Shown here piece by piece: positions 28,201 to 35,465 of a stretch of DNA of 64,000 bases. Position numbers and translations under genes: made by a program. The first letter of the stretch is position 1; the number at the start of each line of letters is the position of its first letter. Source of the DNA: Pullichristensenella excrementipullorum (lineage in GTDB: Bacteria; Bacillota; Clostridia; Christensenellales; Aristaeellaceae); NCBI GenBank assembly GCA_018713365.1, contig DVOU01000015.1, positions 1 through 64,000 on the forward strand, read 5' to 3'. A model generated the notes under the pieces. That model saw only the letters and a program-made list of their open reading frames with translations, made no database searches and had not been told where the DNA came from.

Positions 28201-31200
28201 TCGTGATCAATGAACTCCGCGCTGACGAGACCGTGACCATCACCTACACCACCAAGGCGCCGGCGAACCCGGCTGACTCGGCCTATTACCAGCTGGCCAT
28301 CAACACGGCCTACTGCACGTACGACTTTGGCCCGTCCATCCTCTCCAGCGCCGACACCAAGGTCACCATCATGCCGGACAAGGTCAGCCTCGGCGACCGC
28401 GTCTGGATCGATGAAAACGCCAACGGCATTCAGGATGAGACCGAGACCAAGGTGCCCGGCGGCACGACCACCTTCATGCTTGTTCCTTCCATGGAAGGAG
28501 AGGAAGGCAACGTTCTCTACGCGCAGGCAGATGAGGAAGGCTATTACAGCTTCTCGAACCTCAACCCCGCCGCGCCGCAGCGCGGCACCGCGCGCTACTT
28601 CCCTGGCAGCGGCGATGTCGACTACACCAGCCTCATGGGCAACGCCCGCGCGACCTACCAGCTCGAAGTCGATGTCCCGGCTGGCTACCGCATCACCACG
28701 CCCAGCAAGACCACGGTCGAAGAGCGCAAGGGGAACGACAGCGACTTTGCCCTCACCGGCGAGACCATCAAGTTCTACATCCCGGCGGGTGGCATGGACG
28801 ACACCTACGATGTCGGCCTCATCCGCGAGCGCAACCTGACCATCACCAAGGAGGGCATCAACGGCCTGAAGGTCGAAGGCGCCCAGTTCGAGATCTACGG
28901 CCCGTACGACGTCACCCCGACCGCGATCACAGAGGATAAACTCGTCGGCACCATCACCACGGGTGCGAATGGCGTTGCGACCTTTACCTCGACCGACGAC
29001 ACCTACCTCAACGCCTACGCCTTCTACGTAGTCGTCGAGACCTCCACGCCGGAGAACTACGACGCTGCCAACCTCACGGCCACCGGCACCTCCGTGGTCT
29101 CCAACCCGAAGCCCACCGTCACCGGCGAAGGTATTAAGGATGGCAACTACTTCGTGCTTGCACCCTTCAAGGGCGAGGGCATGGAAGGCGCCGCTTCCGA
29201 TGAAGTGTCTGTCATCAACACCTACGAAGCCACGGGCGAACTCGTTATCAAGGGCACCAAGGTGCTCACCGGCGAGACGCTCAACGCGGGCGACTACTCT
29301 TTCACCATCACTTCCGCTGATGACAAGGACTTTGAAGACGAGACCGTTAAGAACGATGCGGATGGCAACATCGCCTTCAGCACCATCCGCTACACCTACG
29401 CCGACGTGCAGTACCTCGAAAGCGATGAGGCTGCTGAGCACGATCACGCTTACCACTACACGGTGACCGAGGTCGACGGCGAAAAGGACGGCATCGTCTA
29501 CGATACCACCCCGCGCGAGATCACTGTCACGCTCTCGGACAATGATGGCGATGGCAAAATCACCGTCACCGTCGAGGTGGGCGAGGAGACTTCCACGAGC
29601 GCCACGGGTACGGCGCAGCTGCTCTTCACCAACGCGGCGGAAGGCCAGCTCAGCGTCACCAAGACTGTTGAGAGCAATGTCGAAGGCGACGGGAACAAGC
29701 CCTTCACCTTCACGGTCGAACTCAGCAATGTCGATGCGGCTGTGGATGGCGCCTACAAGACCACCATCACCGAAGCTGGCGAGACCACGTCGGGTGCCGA
29801 CCTGACGGTCGCGGGCGGCAAGGGCACCTTCACCCTCAAGCACGGCCAGACCATCACCATCGGCGGTATCCCCAACGGCACGGGGTATACCGTCACCGAG
29901 GCGGACGTCAAGGCGGATGGCTTCACCACCACCTCCGAGAACGCCTCTGGCAGCATCGCCACCGGCGCGACTGCCGCGGCGACCTTCACCAACACCCACA
30001 AGGTCGGCGGCCTCACGGTAGAGAAGACCATCGACGGCAACGGCAAGGATGAGGGAAAGGACTTCACCTTCACCGTCACCCTCGAACACGACACGCTGCC
30101 GCTGAACAACAACTACGGCGTGCAGTTCGAGAACGTTACGCTTGCAGAAGGCGAGACCGGCTACAAGGCCACGGCCACCTTCACCCTCAAGGGCGGCGAG
30201 AGGAAGATCCTCACCGGCATCCCGGCGGGCACGAAGTACACCGTCACCGAGCAGGACTACACCGCTGAGGGCTACGTGACCGACATCCCCACCAACGCCG
30301 AGGACACGATCACGGAGAACGGCAACCCCACCGTGACCTTCAAGAACACCCGCAACGTCGGCGGCCTGACCGTCAGCAAGACCGTCGACGGCAACGACTT
30401 TGATGAGAACAAGGCGTTCGACATCACCGTCACCCTCACGGCTCCGGCGAACGTCAACCTCGTCGGCAGCTACACGGGCGCGCAGAGCGGCAGCATCATC
30501 GTCGCCGCCACGTCGACCGGCGCGAGCTGGACCAAGACCTTTAGCCTGAAGCACGGTGAGTCCATTAACTTCACCGGCCTGCCGGAGAAGACCACCTACG
30601 TGGTCTTCGAGGCGGACTACGCTGCGGAAGGCTACGTCAAGAACGTCTCCGGCACGGAGGAAGGCTCCATCAAGGCAGAGACGACCGCCGCCGTGGCCTA
30701 CACCAACATCCGCGATACCGGCGATCTGGTCATCACCAAGGTCGTCTCCGGCACCGGCGGGGAAGAGGACCGCGAATTTGACTTCACGCTTACCCTCACG
30801 AAGAACGAGGACGGCGCGAATGTCGATGGCACCTACGATACCACCCTCACGACCACCACCGAGGATGGCACGACCACCGAGGATGGCACCCTGACGGTCT
30901 CGGGCGGCACGGCCGACTTCAAGTTGAAGCACGGCCAGACTATCACCATCAAGGGTCTCCCGGACGGCACGGGCTACGAAGTGACCGAGACCGTACCGAC
31001 CGCCGACGGCTACACCGTGGCAAAGACCGGCGAGGAGGGCGACATCGACAAGGATACGCCCGCCGCCGCGACCTTCACCAACACCCGCAAGGTCGGCGGC
31101 CTCACCGTCACCAAGAAGACCGAGGGCAGCGGCCTTGAGGAAGGCTACCCGAACACGCACGAGACCTACAAGATCACCGTGGACTTCACCGCGCCCACCA

Positions 31201-34200
31201 ACGTGACCCTCACCGGCACGTGGACGCAGGGCGAGAAGAGCGGCGATGTCGCGGCGACGCAGAACTTTGAACTCGCCTCTGATGAGAGCGTCGTCTTCAC
31301 CGGCCTGCCGGCGGGCACGACCTACACCATCAGCGAGACGGACTACACCTCCGATGGTTACGAAGCGGCGGTCTTCTCCTCGAAGACGGGCACCATCCCC
31401 GGCGAGGAGGGCGCGAACAGCGTCACCGCCACCGTCACCAACGAGCGCAACACCGGCAGCCTCAGCGTCGAAAAGATCGTCAAAGGCACCGGCGCGCAGA
31501 CGGAGAAGGTCTTCACCTTCACCCTCCAGCTCACCAACACCGGCGTGACGCTCGAAGGCACCTACCCGGCCGACATAGGCGGTACGGCCACCACCGTTTC
31601 CGTGGATGCGTCCGGCAAGGCGACCCTCACCCTCAAGGGTGGCGAGACCATCACCATCAACGGCATCCCCGATGGCACAGCCTACGAAGTGACCGAGGCG
31701 TACTACACCGCCGAGGGCTACACCGTGGCAAAGACCGGCGAGAAGGGAACCATCGCCGACGGCCAGACCGCCGAGGCGACCTTCACCAACACCCGCAACG
31801 TCGGTGGCCTCACCGTCACCAAGAAGACCGCGGGCAACGGCCTTGAGGAGCCGGGCGTGCAGGATGCGTTCGACATCACCATCACCCTTGCCCCGAAGCC
31901 GGGCGTGGACCTCGTCGGCACCGTGAATGGCGTGGCTCTGCCCGCCGATGGCGCCGTCACCGAGGGCGTGTGGAGCAAGACCTTCACCCTCGCCTCGGAT
32001 GAGAGCGTCACCTTCACCGGCTTGCCGGAAGGCACGGCCTACACCGTCTCCGAGGAAGACTACACCGCGCAGGGCTTCATCACCACGATCACGCCGCAGA
32101 CCGGCACCATCGAGGTTGAAGACGGCGCGACCGAAGCGCCCACGGTGGAAGTCACCGTCACCAACACCCGCAATGTCGGCGGCCTGACCATTGCCAAGAT
32201 CGTCACCGGCAGCGGCAGCAGCGCCAGCGATACCTTCACCTTCCGCCTCGAGCTTGAGAACGATACGGTGAATGTCGATGGCGAGTACACCATGACCTAC
32301 TCCGACGTTGAGCAGCCCGTCCTTCTCACCGTCACCGGCGGCGAAGCGGAGATCACCCTCCACGGCGGCCAGACGGCGCTGATCGAGGGCATCCCGGTGA
32401 ATACGGACTACACCGTCACCGAGCTGACCGTCGCCGAAGCGGACGCCGAGACCGGCGAGGCCGACGAAAACGGCTACGTGCTGACCACCGACAACGGCCT
32501 GACCGGCACGATCACCAGCACCGAAGCCGCCTATCAGGCGAGCTTCACCAACGACCGCAAGGTCGGCGACCTGACCGTCACCAAGGCCGTCGAGGGCAAC
32601 GGCGAAGACGCGCCGAACGCGCTGGATGCGTTCAAGATCACCGTCACCTTCACCGCGCCCAACGGCGTGACCCTCACGGGCGAAGTGAACGGCGCGCCGG
32701 TCCAGGCGAGCAACACCATCGCCCTCAAAGACGGCGAGAGCGTCAAGTTCACTGGCCTGCCGGAGGGCACGACCTACGGAGTGACCGAGGCGGACTACGC
32801 TGCCAACGGCTACGAAGTGACCTACGACGACTACGCCAGCGGCGACATCGTGGCCCGCGAGACCGCATCGGCCGGCATCGCCACCATCGTGACCAACACG
32901 ATGAACGTCGGCGACCTGAGCATCGCCAAGACGGTGACGGGCAGCGGCGCGGAGACCGAGCGCGAGTTCGAGTTCACGCTGACGCTGACGAACGAAACCG
33001 GCGTAAAGGTAGACAACACCTACGAAACCAGCGAAGGCGAGCTGACCGTGACGGGCGGCAAGGCGACCTTCACCCTCAAGGACGGCGAGATGCTGACCAT
33101 CTACGGCATCCCCGAGGGCACGGACTACACCGTGGCCGAGGAAGACTACAGCGCCAACGGCTACGCGACGACGTCCACGGGCGAAGACGGCGAGATCATT
33201 GCCGATCAGACCGCGCAGGCGGAGTTCACCAACCACCGCGACGTGGGCAGCCTGAAGATCACCAAGGAAGTGGAAGGCAACGGCGAAGACGCGCCGAACG
33301 CTCTGACCGAGTTTGACATCACCGTCACCCTCACCGCGCCGACCGGCGTGGAGCTGGTGGGCGAGTGGAAGCAGGGCGAGAAGAGCGGCAAGGTCGCCTC
33401 GAGCAACACCTTCACGCTGACCGACGGCGAGAGCGTCGAACTGACGGGCCTGCCGACGGGCACGAGCTACACGATCACCGAGGCGGACTACGCTGCCAAC
33501 GGCTACATCACCGACATCGACACCTCTTCGGGCGAGATCACGGACGGCGCGCTGCGCGCCACGGTGACCAACACGATGAATGTCGGCGACCTGAGCGTGC
33601 TGAAGACGGTGACGGGCAGCGGCGCGGAGACCGACCGCGAGTTCGAGTTCACGCTGACGCTGACGAACAACGCTGGCGTAAAGGTGGATAACACCTACGA
33701 AACCAGCGAAGGCGAGCTGACCGTGACGGGCGGCAAGGCGACCTTCACCCTCAAGGGCGGCGAGTCGCTGAGCATCTACGGCATCCCCGAGGGCACGGAC
33801 TACACCGTGACCGAGAAGGATCCGGCCGAGCATGGCTACCTCATCACCTCTACCAGCGGCGAGGAGGGAACCATCGGCACCGGCATGAGTTCCGCCACCT
33901 TCACCAACACCCGCGACATCGGCGAGCTGAGCATCGAAAAGAAGGTCGAGGGCGCCATCGGCGAGACCGACAAGCCCTTCGAGTTCGAGCTGACGCTCAC
34001 GCCCAGCGGCAACGGCATCGGCGTGGACGGCGCCTACGACGCGACGCTCTACACGGCGGGTCAGGAGTCGAACACCACCGTCACCGTTGCAAACGGCAAG
34101 GCCACCTTCACCCTCACGCACGACCAGCGTCTGGTCATCCACGAGATCCCGGCGACCGCGAGTTACATCGTTCGCGAGACCTCCTACGCGCTCGAGGGCT

Positions 34201-35390
34201 ACCAGACCGAGCAGAGCGGCGAGACGGGCACCATCCCCGCCACGGGCAGCATGCCGGTCGCGACCTTCACCAACACCCGCAACTCCGGCAGCCTGATCGT
34301 TGAGAAGGTGCTTGCGGGCAACGCGTCCAACGAGGATGACAGCTTCGAGTTCACCATCACCCTCAGCCGCACGGACGGCGTGGATGTCAACAAGACCTAT
34401 CAGGCGCTGCGCAACGGCACTGAGGCCGAGACCGTCACCTTCACCGGTGGCAAGGCCACGGTCACGCTCGCCGGCGGCGAAACGCTGGAGATCCTCGACA
34501 TCCTCTCCGAAACTGCCTACACGGTCGAGGAAGTGCTGCCCGAGTATTCAGATTACGACCTGATCGACGCTTCCGGCGATACGGGCATCATCCCGATCGA
34601 CGAAAGCGCGCAGGCGACCTTCACCAACGAGCGCGATGTCGGCACGCTGACCCTGCGCAAGAGCGTCGAAGGCAACGCCGGTGAGACGGGCCGCTACTTC
34701 ACCTTCACGGTGTTCATGCGCGACCGCTACGGCAGGAACGTCAACGGCAGCTTCCCGATGCGCGGCGGCGCGGGCGCGAACGTCACCTTCACCGATGGCT
34801 ACGCCACCATCCGCCTCGCGGACGGCGACCAGGTCATCATCTCCGGCATCCTCGAGGGCACGTATTACACCGTCACCGAGGAGGAGGCCGACACCGACGG
34901 CTACGTCACCACTTCCAGCAACGCCGCGGGCATCATCGCCGCGGGCGGCACCGCCCAGGTGAGCTTCACCAACACCCGCAACGTCGAGGAAGAGACGACC
35001 AGCCGCACCGTCTACAAGGTCTGGAACGACGAAAACGACGCCGATGGCCTGCGTCCTGACACGCTGATGGTCTACCTGCTCGCCGATGGCGATTCGGTGG
35101 CCGCGGCGGAGCTGAGCGAGGCCAATGGCTGGAGCGCAGTGTTTGACGACCTGCCCGTCTACAACGCGGACGGCACGCAGATCGAGTACACCGTGGTCGA
35201 AGCCTATACGGCCGAGTACTACGTGCGCTACCAGTACACGGAGGCGGCCATCAACATCACCAACACGCACAATCCCGACGAGTTCACCCCGAGAGACCCG
35301 CGCGATCCTGAACTGCTTACGCTGATTATGGACAACATGGTCCCGCTGGGTGGCAACATCAACATGAACGAGGGCGATTGCTTCAACTAA
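19299..35390 (+). CDS. Giant multidomain adhesin (5363 residues) with SpaA/Cna-B, SdrD-B and tandem pilin-like repeats
   Basis: It starts at ATG 19299 after AGGGAGG and has a signal peptide of about 28 residues (ending LTALAE). Approximate layout: 55-390, DUF11-like beta domains; 395-2450, fifteen or more SpaA/Cna-B prealbumin-like domains; 2455-3025, further DUF11-like domains; 3026-3165, an SdrD-B domain (LGDRVWIDENANGIQD); 3166-3310, another SpaA domain; 3313-3450, an FctA/Spy0128-like pilin domain; 3451-5229, fifteen tandem repeats; 5230-5320, a Cna-B domain (YKVWNDENDADGLRP). Each unit has a first-strand Lys (TVTKT), a TE(V/A/E) Glu and a last-strand Asn (FTNTR), the usual set for intramolecular isopeptide bonds. 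No LPxTG motif or C-terminal membrane helix is present; the tail reads VPLGGNINMNEGDCFN. The likely role is a very long, protease-resistant surface fibre. Confidence 0.92.
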   Translation: MRKIAEKWLALLMAMLMLLSSMPLTALAEQVYSEGLTITAKEAPEETDAADAGSADVAAALKAAQDAAAQNAASGGYVELYSASVQTPQPIATGEEFVYEIGYKLSPAPTYKDSTGTPQAAFSQYEDVTINIDVPEGIVLLGADGTEYRDTYTISLGDKPITGGAAQTVTVRARMVGNGTVPDATSFDKLGVDIAANVTVGGQTVEFTYALPDDSNNSTVTNEATGEWKIEKTEGTPAVSGDEVTLTWTIKIGKVADTGFTGSNSAYNTTGALNFENFSLTDNLPIITGKDNKQYAPKSSSITANGTTRDSGSAGETELTTTYYATTPLTEGGVTTETPYYTVYTVTATYDKAAFVLPYGFEEEVTYKNDVGMTYQLVGEAAETIEDSVDGEYGIPTDGGTITVYEQLQLGTNGSVVDYTPFYKTLFPDGAEFDVYAAADWDNGAPAEGAQPVTTLTVDAEAGATTATLAPGTYYVVQTSAPTGTKTPANEGTFQTAIVTSGGNVTLTFTNLVKNKGILEIDKVNASGAALPGAAFTLTASDGETTYPLSLDANGHGVIVLPEGTYTLSETTVPAGYVQMEDVKITIAEGQTNSTYTGDNALVNYSNKGSLTITKKLTDGEYEGAAGADPSGKVSKDFTFNIYRSTTTPVSTEGDPYMKATIPAGQNAVTVSDLDVVNENGDLYYYTVVEVADDDARFVYDDTQIAFNFKGEGDGVYTTTASATFTNVLLSKLSFKKEEKTLSGNRPMDGVTFDVRSGSADGTVVAEVTTGTDGIATTEPLPIRDANGELINYYIVETNVSDDYTTVYPADGNAEDNAWGPINLSFTETTSKTNTPIVNERHETGLTIKKTDQSGNAIANATFTVQDEDDQYAVVSDGAVTWQDEEATLTTNASGQIALSGIPNGTYTVTEVSVPEPYLSTGSVTGADEGSASTEGALSGSVMLDTLEQKTITFKNDKKPVLTFTKNVAGNVSGDFTFELYAADAAGTAPTDNKIGETITVEDGKSASVTVDAAGAYFLKEVSWPAGVIAPTLIHTQPSTGVYVDDTGVYYGPYTLNNNNTSTQTITNTPNSGSLTINKLDAKTDAKLTGATFTVSVDTTGWSEELIGLLPNGFAKVGETATYAMTTGATNANGQVDVRSLPIYNGDALIEYTVTEATAPENYLIDDEPQTATLALNGTAYTASLTFNDPPMAKVVVTKTWYSQWEQDSHNKVDYALAGAKIAIFEEVDGKLVQVGETQETAADGTTTFEGLDGTKTYYVFELSNPLGLEAADRELAGSVETLEALSASEALTAYYGETLSLNGETDNQAEAALVNVETYVQLTLNKWYQPEENVGTAENPVWEDDKDEEPKTLDRAKFHLYYCTLEKYEAANRDIQTLVGSKAGMEAYLYSDYVYESGISNGAGPGAVVTGALPGGYVYWFNEFEAPAGFVTPEWPYGISVAFVPDEAQGNEVSYMENRKPSTSMENDPVHGPGTIRYLQVMVDKIARPEEGDVIDLPNTTFELWLTDSTYTERKVRVAKFTTGVDLPETDEYMPGRGVSESIQMHKLYDEYPEYVTFHKGEMINGVQHGEYDAYFVLVETEWPANTTPQSYTYPLHILTNSGNDADNTLATLDNTYTKDRGNPIVNTLAQNVTVAFKKVGYSADDPNTTWPLSGAEITIYSDAACTMEVASGTTGADGLVYFTLLPTTTYYWKETIVPNGYEAVEVTDHSFTTPDYSNALKGGEDESTEVKPLVTVENVKYRTLQLAKVDENNKQVVATLTIKGTSDSGVTVNETVDTKTEGYAEVELPAGTYTVAETKLEGRDLSTAEKAYFALINDNTTVTFDEDDAVETLTFKNPGRGKLTLTKQDDTEEPMEGVQFQLHFKAFANASDLSATTAPAANTVNGDVKTETGVTVSQQQLTTDDEGEIYLENLVPGWYKLTELEGDNNENHVLADPVVIKVTASNFGTALGNASATVTNTRKGYLNVEKAWEGGFADSFNASAQKVTFEVYSDETCKTEVASFTVTGTGAATPVALKPGTYYVKETTSGAWYTNYDVTYTIDVSGREDTSAWLPENGGAVEVVIDANDDANNPVMVSFTNVGYFADLTFDKVDDSEPAQPVEGATFALYYGEGDAAKFYNKNGTWGAQSSATSYASNAEGKVTIADIKLPCAVVTASADMSGTFYIKELTTPDAYTAPETDKEVTLAPGSDVTLTGEDAIVNEKGVVITLTKYNKPYAVTEGREPLDGAGFTLYHMSASGSVKETFPAQTTKNGQVQFVNLPQLKDGEYYAIQETVTPDGYLQDSLELYTVANGTYTQITAENGYFRVATDKDVTLAAYNTPLGKIAILKYDYINTDEKPVGATFTATNDEDSTIFYNGTLRLADGSDEQTLAGGYTLTGDHYVKGDVSYTIAYLTGVAPGTYTVEENTKPTGYLYTPDSEPGDPWHTTQTVKVENDGSTAVVVFANLPDPEDFTVNIDKSAEYLGEGDLLGEEYQTVKFTLSNFTSGTELPLETAVLKDDTFSFTDEDGNTVEGVEWYVESVTIGAAHYEDTAYAESPSTETIQATLKVKGADGTWSEHGSYALDSAKTIPFDANACQGIEITYGNADGQLDAGFTAGDVILTVKARQPVDSEATIPVAKIGNTASISMTYDFGTIGAEEDGATKTKSDSASASVEVDEAPALPKASITKSAAVETLTGEPVFGENVSVGERLRYTITLTGESDEMMEDPILADALPAGLAVVEDGITAVASNPANLTVGEVRQSGQNITVTTSGHLAKGETLTLTILADVLPTALLDAATLTNTAYAFNGITVPKSVDNVHGSSFTDEAGVLPSVEVPEAFQGAIGEGSGKAISAEVSNNVSSASGTTINKMVRVDGSNWVANEGLLVAEKGGNIYYQVTVSNNGGTKTNLRILDVLPYAGDDNGSYWGPTLTGEVETNHGTVYYSTQSLDEVADTLDNAVGEDGKVTGDWTKNASGAKSFLVVINELRADETVTITYTTKAPANPADSAYYQLAINTAYCTYDFGPSILSSADTKVTIMPDKVSLGDRVWIDENANGIQDETETKVPGGTTTFMLVPSMEGEEGNVLYAQADEEGYYSFSNLNPAAPQRGTARYFPGSGDVDYTSLMGNARATYQLEVDVPAGYRITTPSKTTVEERKGNDSDFALTGETIKFYIPAGGMDDTYDVGLIRERNLTITKEGINGLKVEGAQFEIYGPYDVTPTAITEDKLVGTITTGANGVATFTSTDDTYLNAYAFYVVVETSTPENYDAANLTATGTSVVSNPKPTVTGEGIKDGNYFVLAPFKGEGMEGAASDEVSVINTYEATGELVIKGTKVLTGETLNAGDYSFTITSADDKDFEDETVKNDADGNIAFSTIRYTYADVQYLESDEAAEHDHAYHYTVTEVDGEKDGIVYDTTPREITVTLSDNDGDGKITVTVEVGEETSTSATGTAQLLFTNAAEGQLSVTKTVESNVEGDGNKPFTFTVELSNVDAAVDGAYKTTITEAGETTSGADLTVAGGKGTFTLKHGQTITIGGIPNGTGYTVTEADVKADGFTTTSENASGSIATGATAAATFTNTHKVGGLTVEKTIDGNGKDEGKDFTFTVTLEHDTLPLNNNYGVQFENVTLAEGETGYKATATFTLKGGERKILTGIPAGTKYTVTEQDYTAEGYVTDIPTNAEDTITENGNPTVTFKNTRNVGGLTVSKTVDGNDFDENKAFDITVTLTAPANVNLVGSYTGAQSGSIIVAATSTGASWTKTFSLKHGESINFTGLPEKTTYVVFEADYAAEGYVKNVSGTEEGSIKAETTAAVAYTNIRDTGDLVITKVVSGTGGEEDREFDFTLTLTKNEDGANVDGTYDTTLTTTTEDGTTTEDGTLTVSGGTADFKLKHGQTITIKGLPDGTGYEVTETVPTADGYTVAKTGEEGDIDKDTPAAATFTNTRKVGGLTVTKKTEGSGLEEGYPNTHETYKITVDFTAPTNVTLTGTWTQGEKSGDVAATQNFELASDESVVFTGLPAGTTYTISETDYTSDGYEAAVFSSKTGTIPGEEGANSVTATVTNERNTGSLSVEKIVKGTGAQTEKVFTFTLQLTNTGVTLEGTYPADIGGTATTVSVDASGKATLTLKGGETITINGIPDGTAYEVTEAYYTAEGYTVAKTGEKGTIADGQTAEATFTNTRNVGGLTVTKKTAGNGLEEPGVQDAFDITITLAPKPGVDLVGTVNGVALPADGAVTEGVWSKTFTLASDESVTFTGLPEGTAYTVSEEDYTAQGFITTITPQTGTIEVEDGATEAPTVEVTVTNTRNVGGLTIAKIVTGSGSSASDTFTFRLELENDTVNVDGEYTMTYSDVEQPVLLTVTGGEAEITLHGGQTALIEGIPVNTDYTVTELTVAEADAETGEADENGYVLTTDNGLTGTITSTEAAYQASFTNDRKVGDLTVTKAVEGNGEDAPNALDAFKITVTFTAPNGVTLTGEVNGAPVQASNTIALKDGESVKFTGLPEGTTYGVTEADYAANGYEVTYDDYASGDIVARETASAGIATIVTNTMNVGDLSIAKTVTGSGAETEREFEFTLTLTNETGVKVDNTYETSEGELTVTGGKATFTLKDGEMLTIYGIPEGTDYTVAEEDYSANGYATTSTGEDGEIIADQTAQAEFTNHRDVGSLKITKEVEGNGEDAPNALTEFDITVTLTAPTGVELVGEWKQGEKSGKVASSNTFTLTDGESVELTGLPTGTSYTITEADYAANGYITDIDTSSGEITDGALRATVTNTMNVGDLSVLKTVTGSGAETDREFEFTLTLTNNAGVKVDNTYETSEGELTVTGGKATFTLKGGESLSIYGIPEGTDYTVTEKDPAEHGYLITSTSGEEGTIGTGMSSATFTNTRDIGELSIEKKVEGAIGETDKPFEFELTLTPSGNGIGVDGAYDATLYTAGQESNTTVTVANGKATFTLTHDQRLVIHEIPATASYIVRETSYALEGYQTEQSGETGTIPATGSMPVATFTNTRNSGSLIVEKVLAGNASNEDDSFEFTITLSRTDGVDVNKTYQALRNGTEAETVTFTGGKATVTLAGGETLEILDILSETAYTVEEVLPEYSDYDLIDASGDTGIIPIDESAQATFTNERDVGTLTLRKSVEGNAGETGRYFTFTVFMRDRYGRNVNGSFPMRGGAGANVTFTDGYATIRLADGDQVIISGILEGTYYTVTEEEADTDGYVTTSSNAAGIIAAGGTAQVSFTNTRNVEEETTSRTVYKVWNDENDADGLRPDTLMVYLLADGDSVAAAELSEANGWSAVFDDLPVYNADGTQIEYTVVEAYTAEYYVRYQYTEAAINITNTHNPDEFTPRDPRDPELLTLIMDNMVPLGGNINMNEGDCFN
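29640..34985 (+). repeat. Fifteen tandem ~350-bp repeats (DUF7601-type pilin-like domains)
   Basis: Units begin near 29650, 30013, 30367, 30726, 31102, 31459, 31809, 32182, 32572, 32918, 33251, 33591, 33930, 34293 and 34650. Each encodes about 115-125 residues from L(T/S)(V/I)xK to TFTN.R. From unit 3 to 12 two subtypes alternate: A (ITVTLTAP...LVG) and B (FTLTLTN...VDNTY). Units 9-10 and 11-12 are close copies of each other at DNA level. I recall the family as DUF7601; that name should be confirmed. Confidence 0.85.
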
Positions 35391-35401
35391 GCAGCGCCAG
35401 T

Positions 35402-35436
35402 GCGGCGGCATGGAGGACCTCCTCCATGCCCGCCGC
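35402..35436 (+). terminator. Hairpin between adhesin and solute-binding protein genes
   Basis: GGCATGGAGG (35407-35416) and CCTCCATGCC (35421-35430) form a perfect 10-bp stem with loop ACCT, extended by GCGGC/GCCGC across a bulge. Only a short AATTTTG follows, so it may be a leaky terminator or an mRNA-stabilising hairpin that tunes expression of the downstream gene. Confidence 0.55.
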
Positions 35437-35465
35437 CGTAGAATTTTGAGATCGGAGGAGACCCT

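Noticed and set aside
19263..34142. An open frame of 4959 codons on the strand opposite the giant adhesin
   Set aside because: It is antisense to a protein with clear domain homology. Its predicted product is low-complexity (Gly, Val, Arg, Asp, His) with no domain. It arises because the sense gene avoids TTA, CTA and TCA codons.
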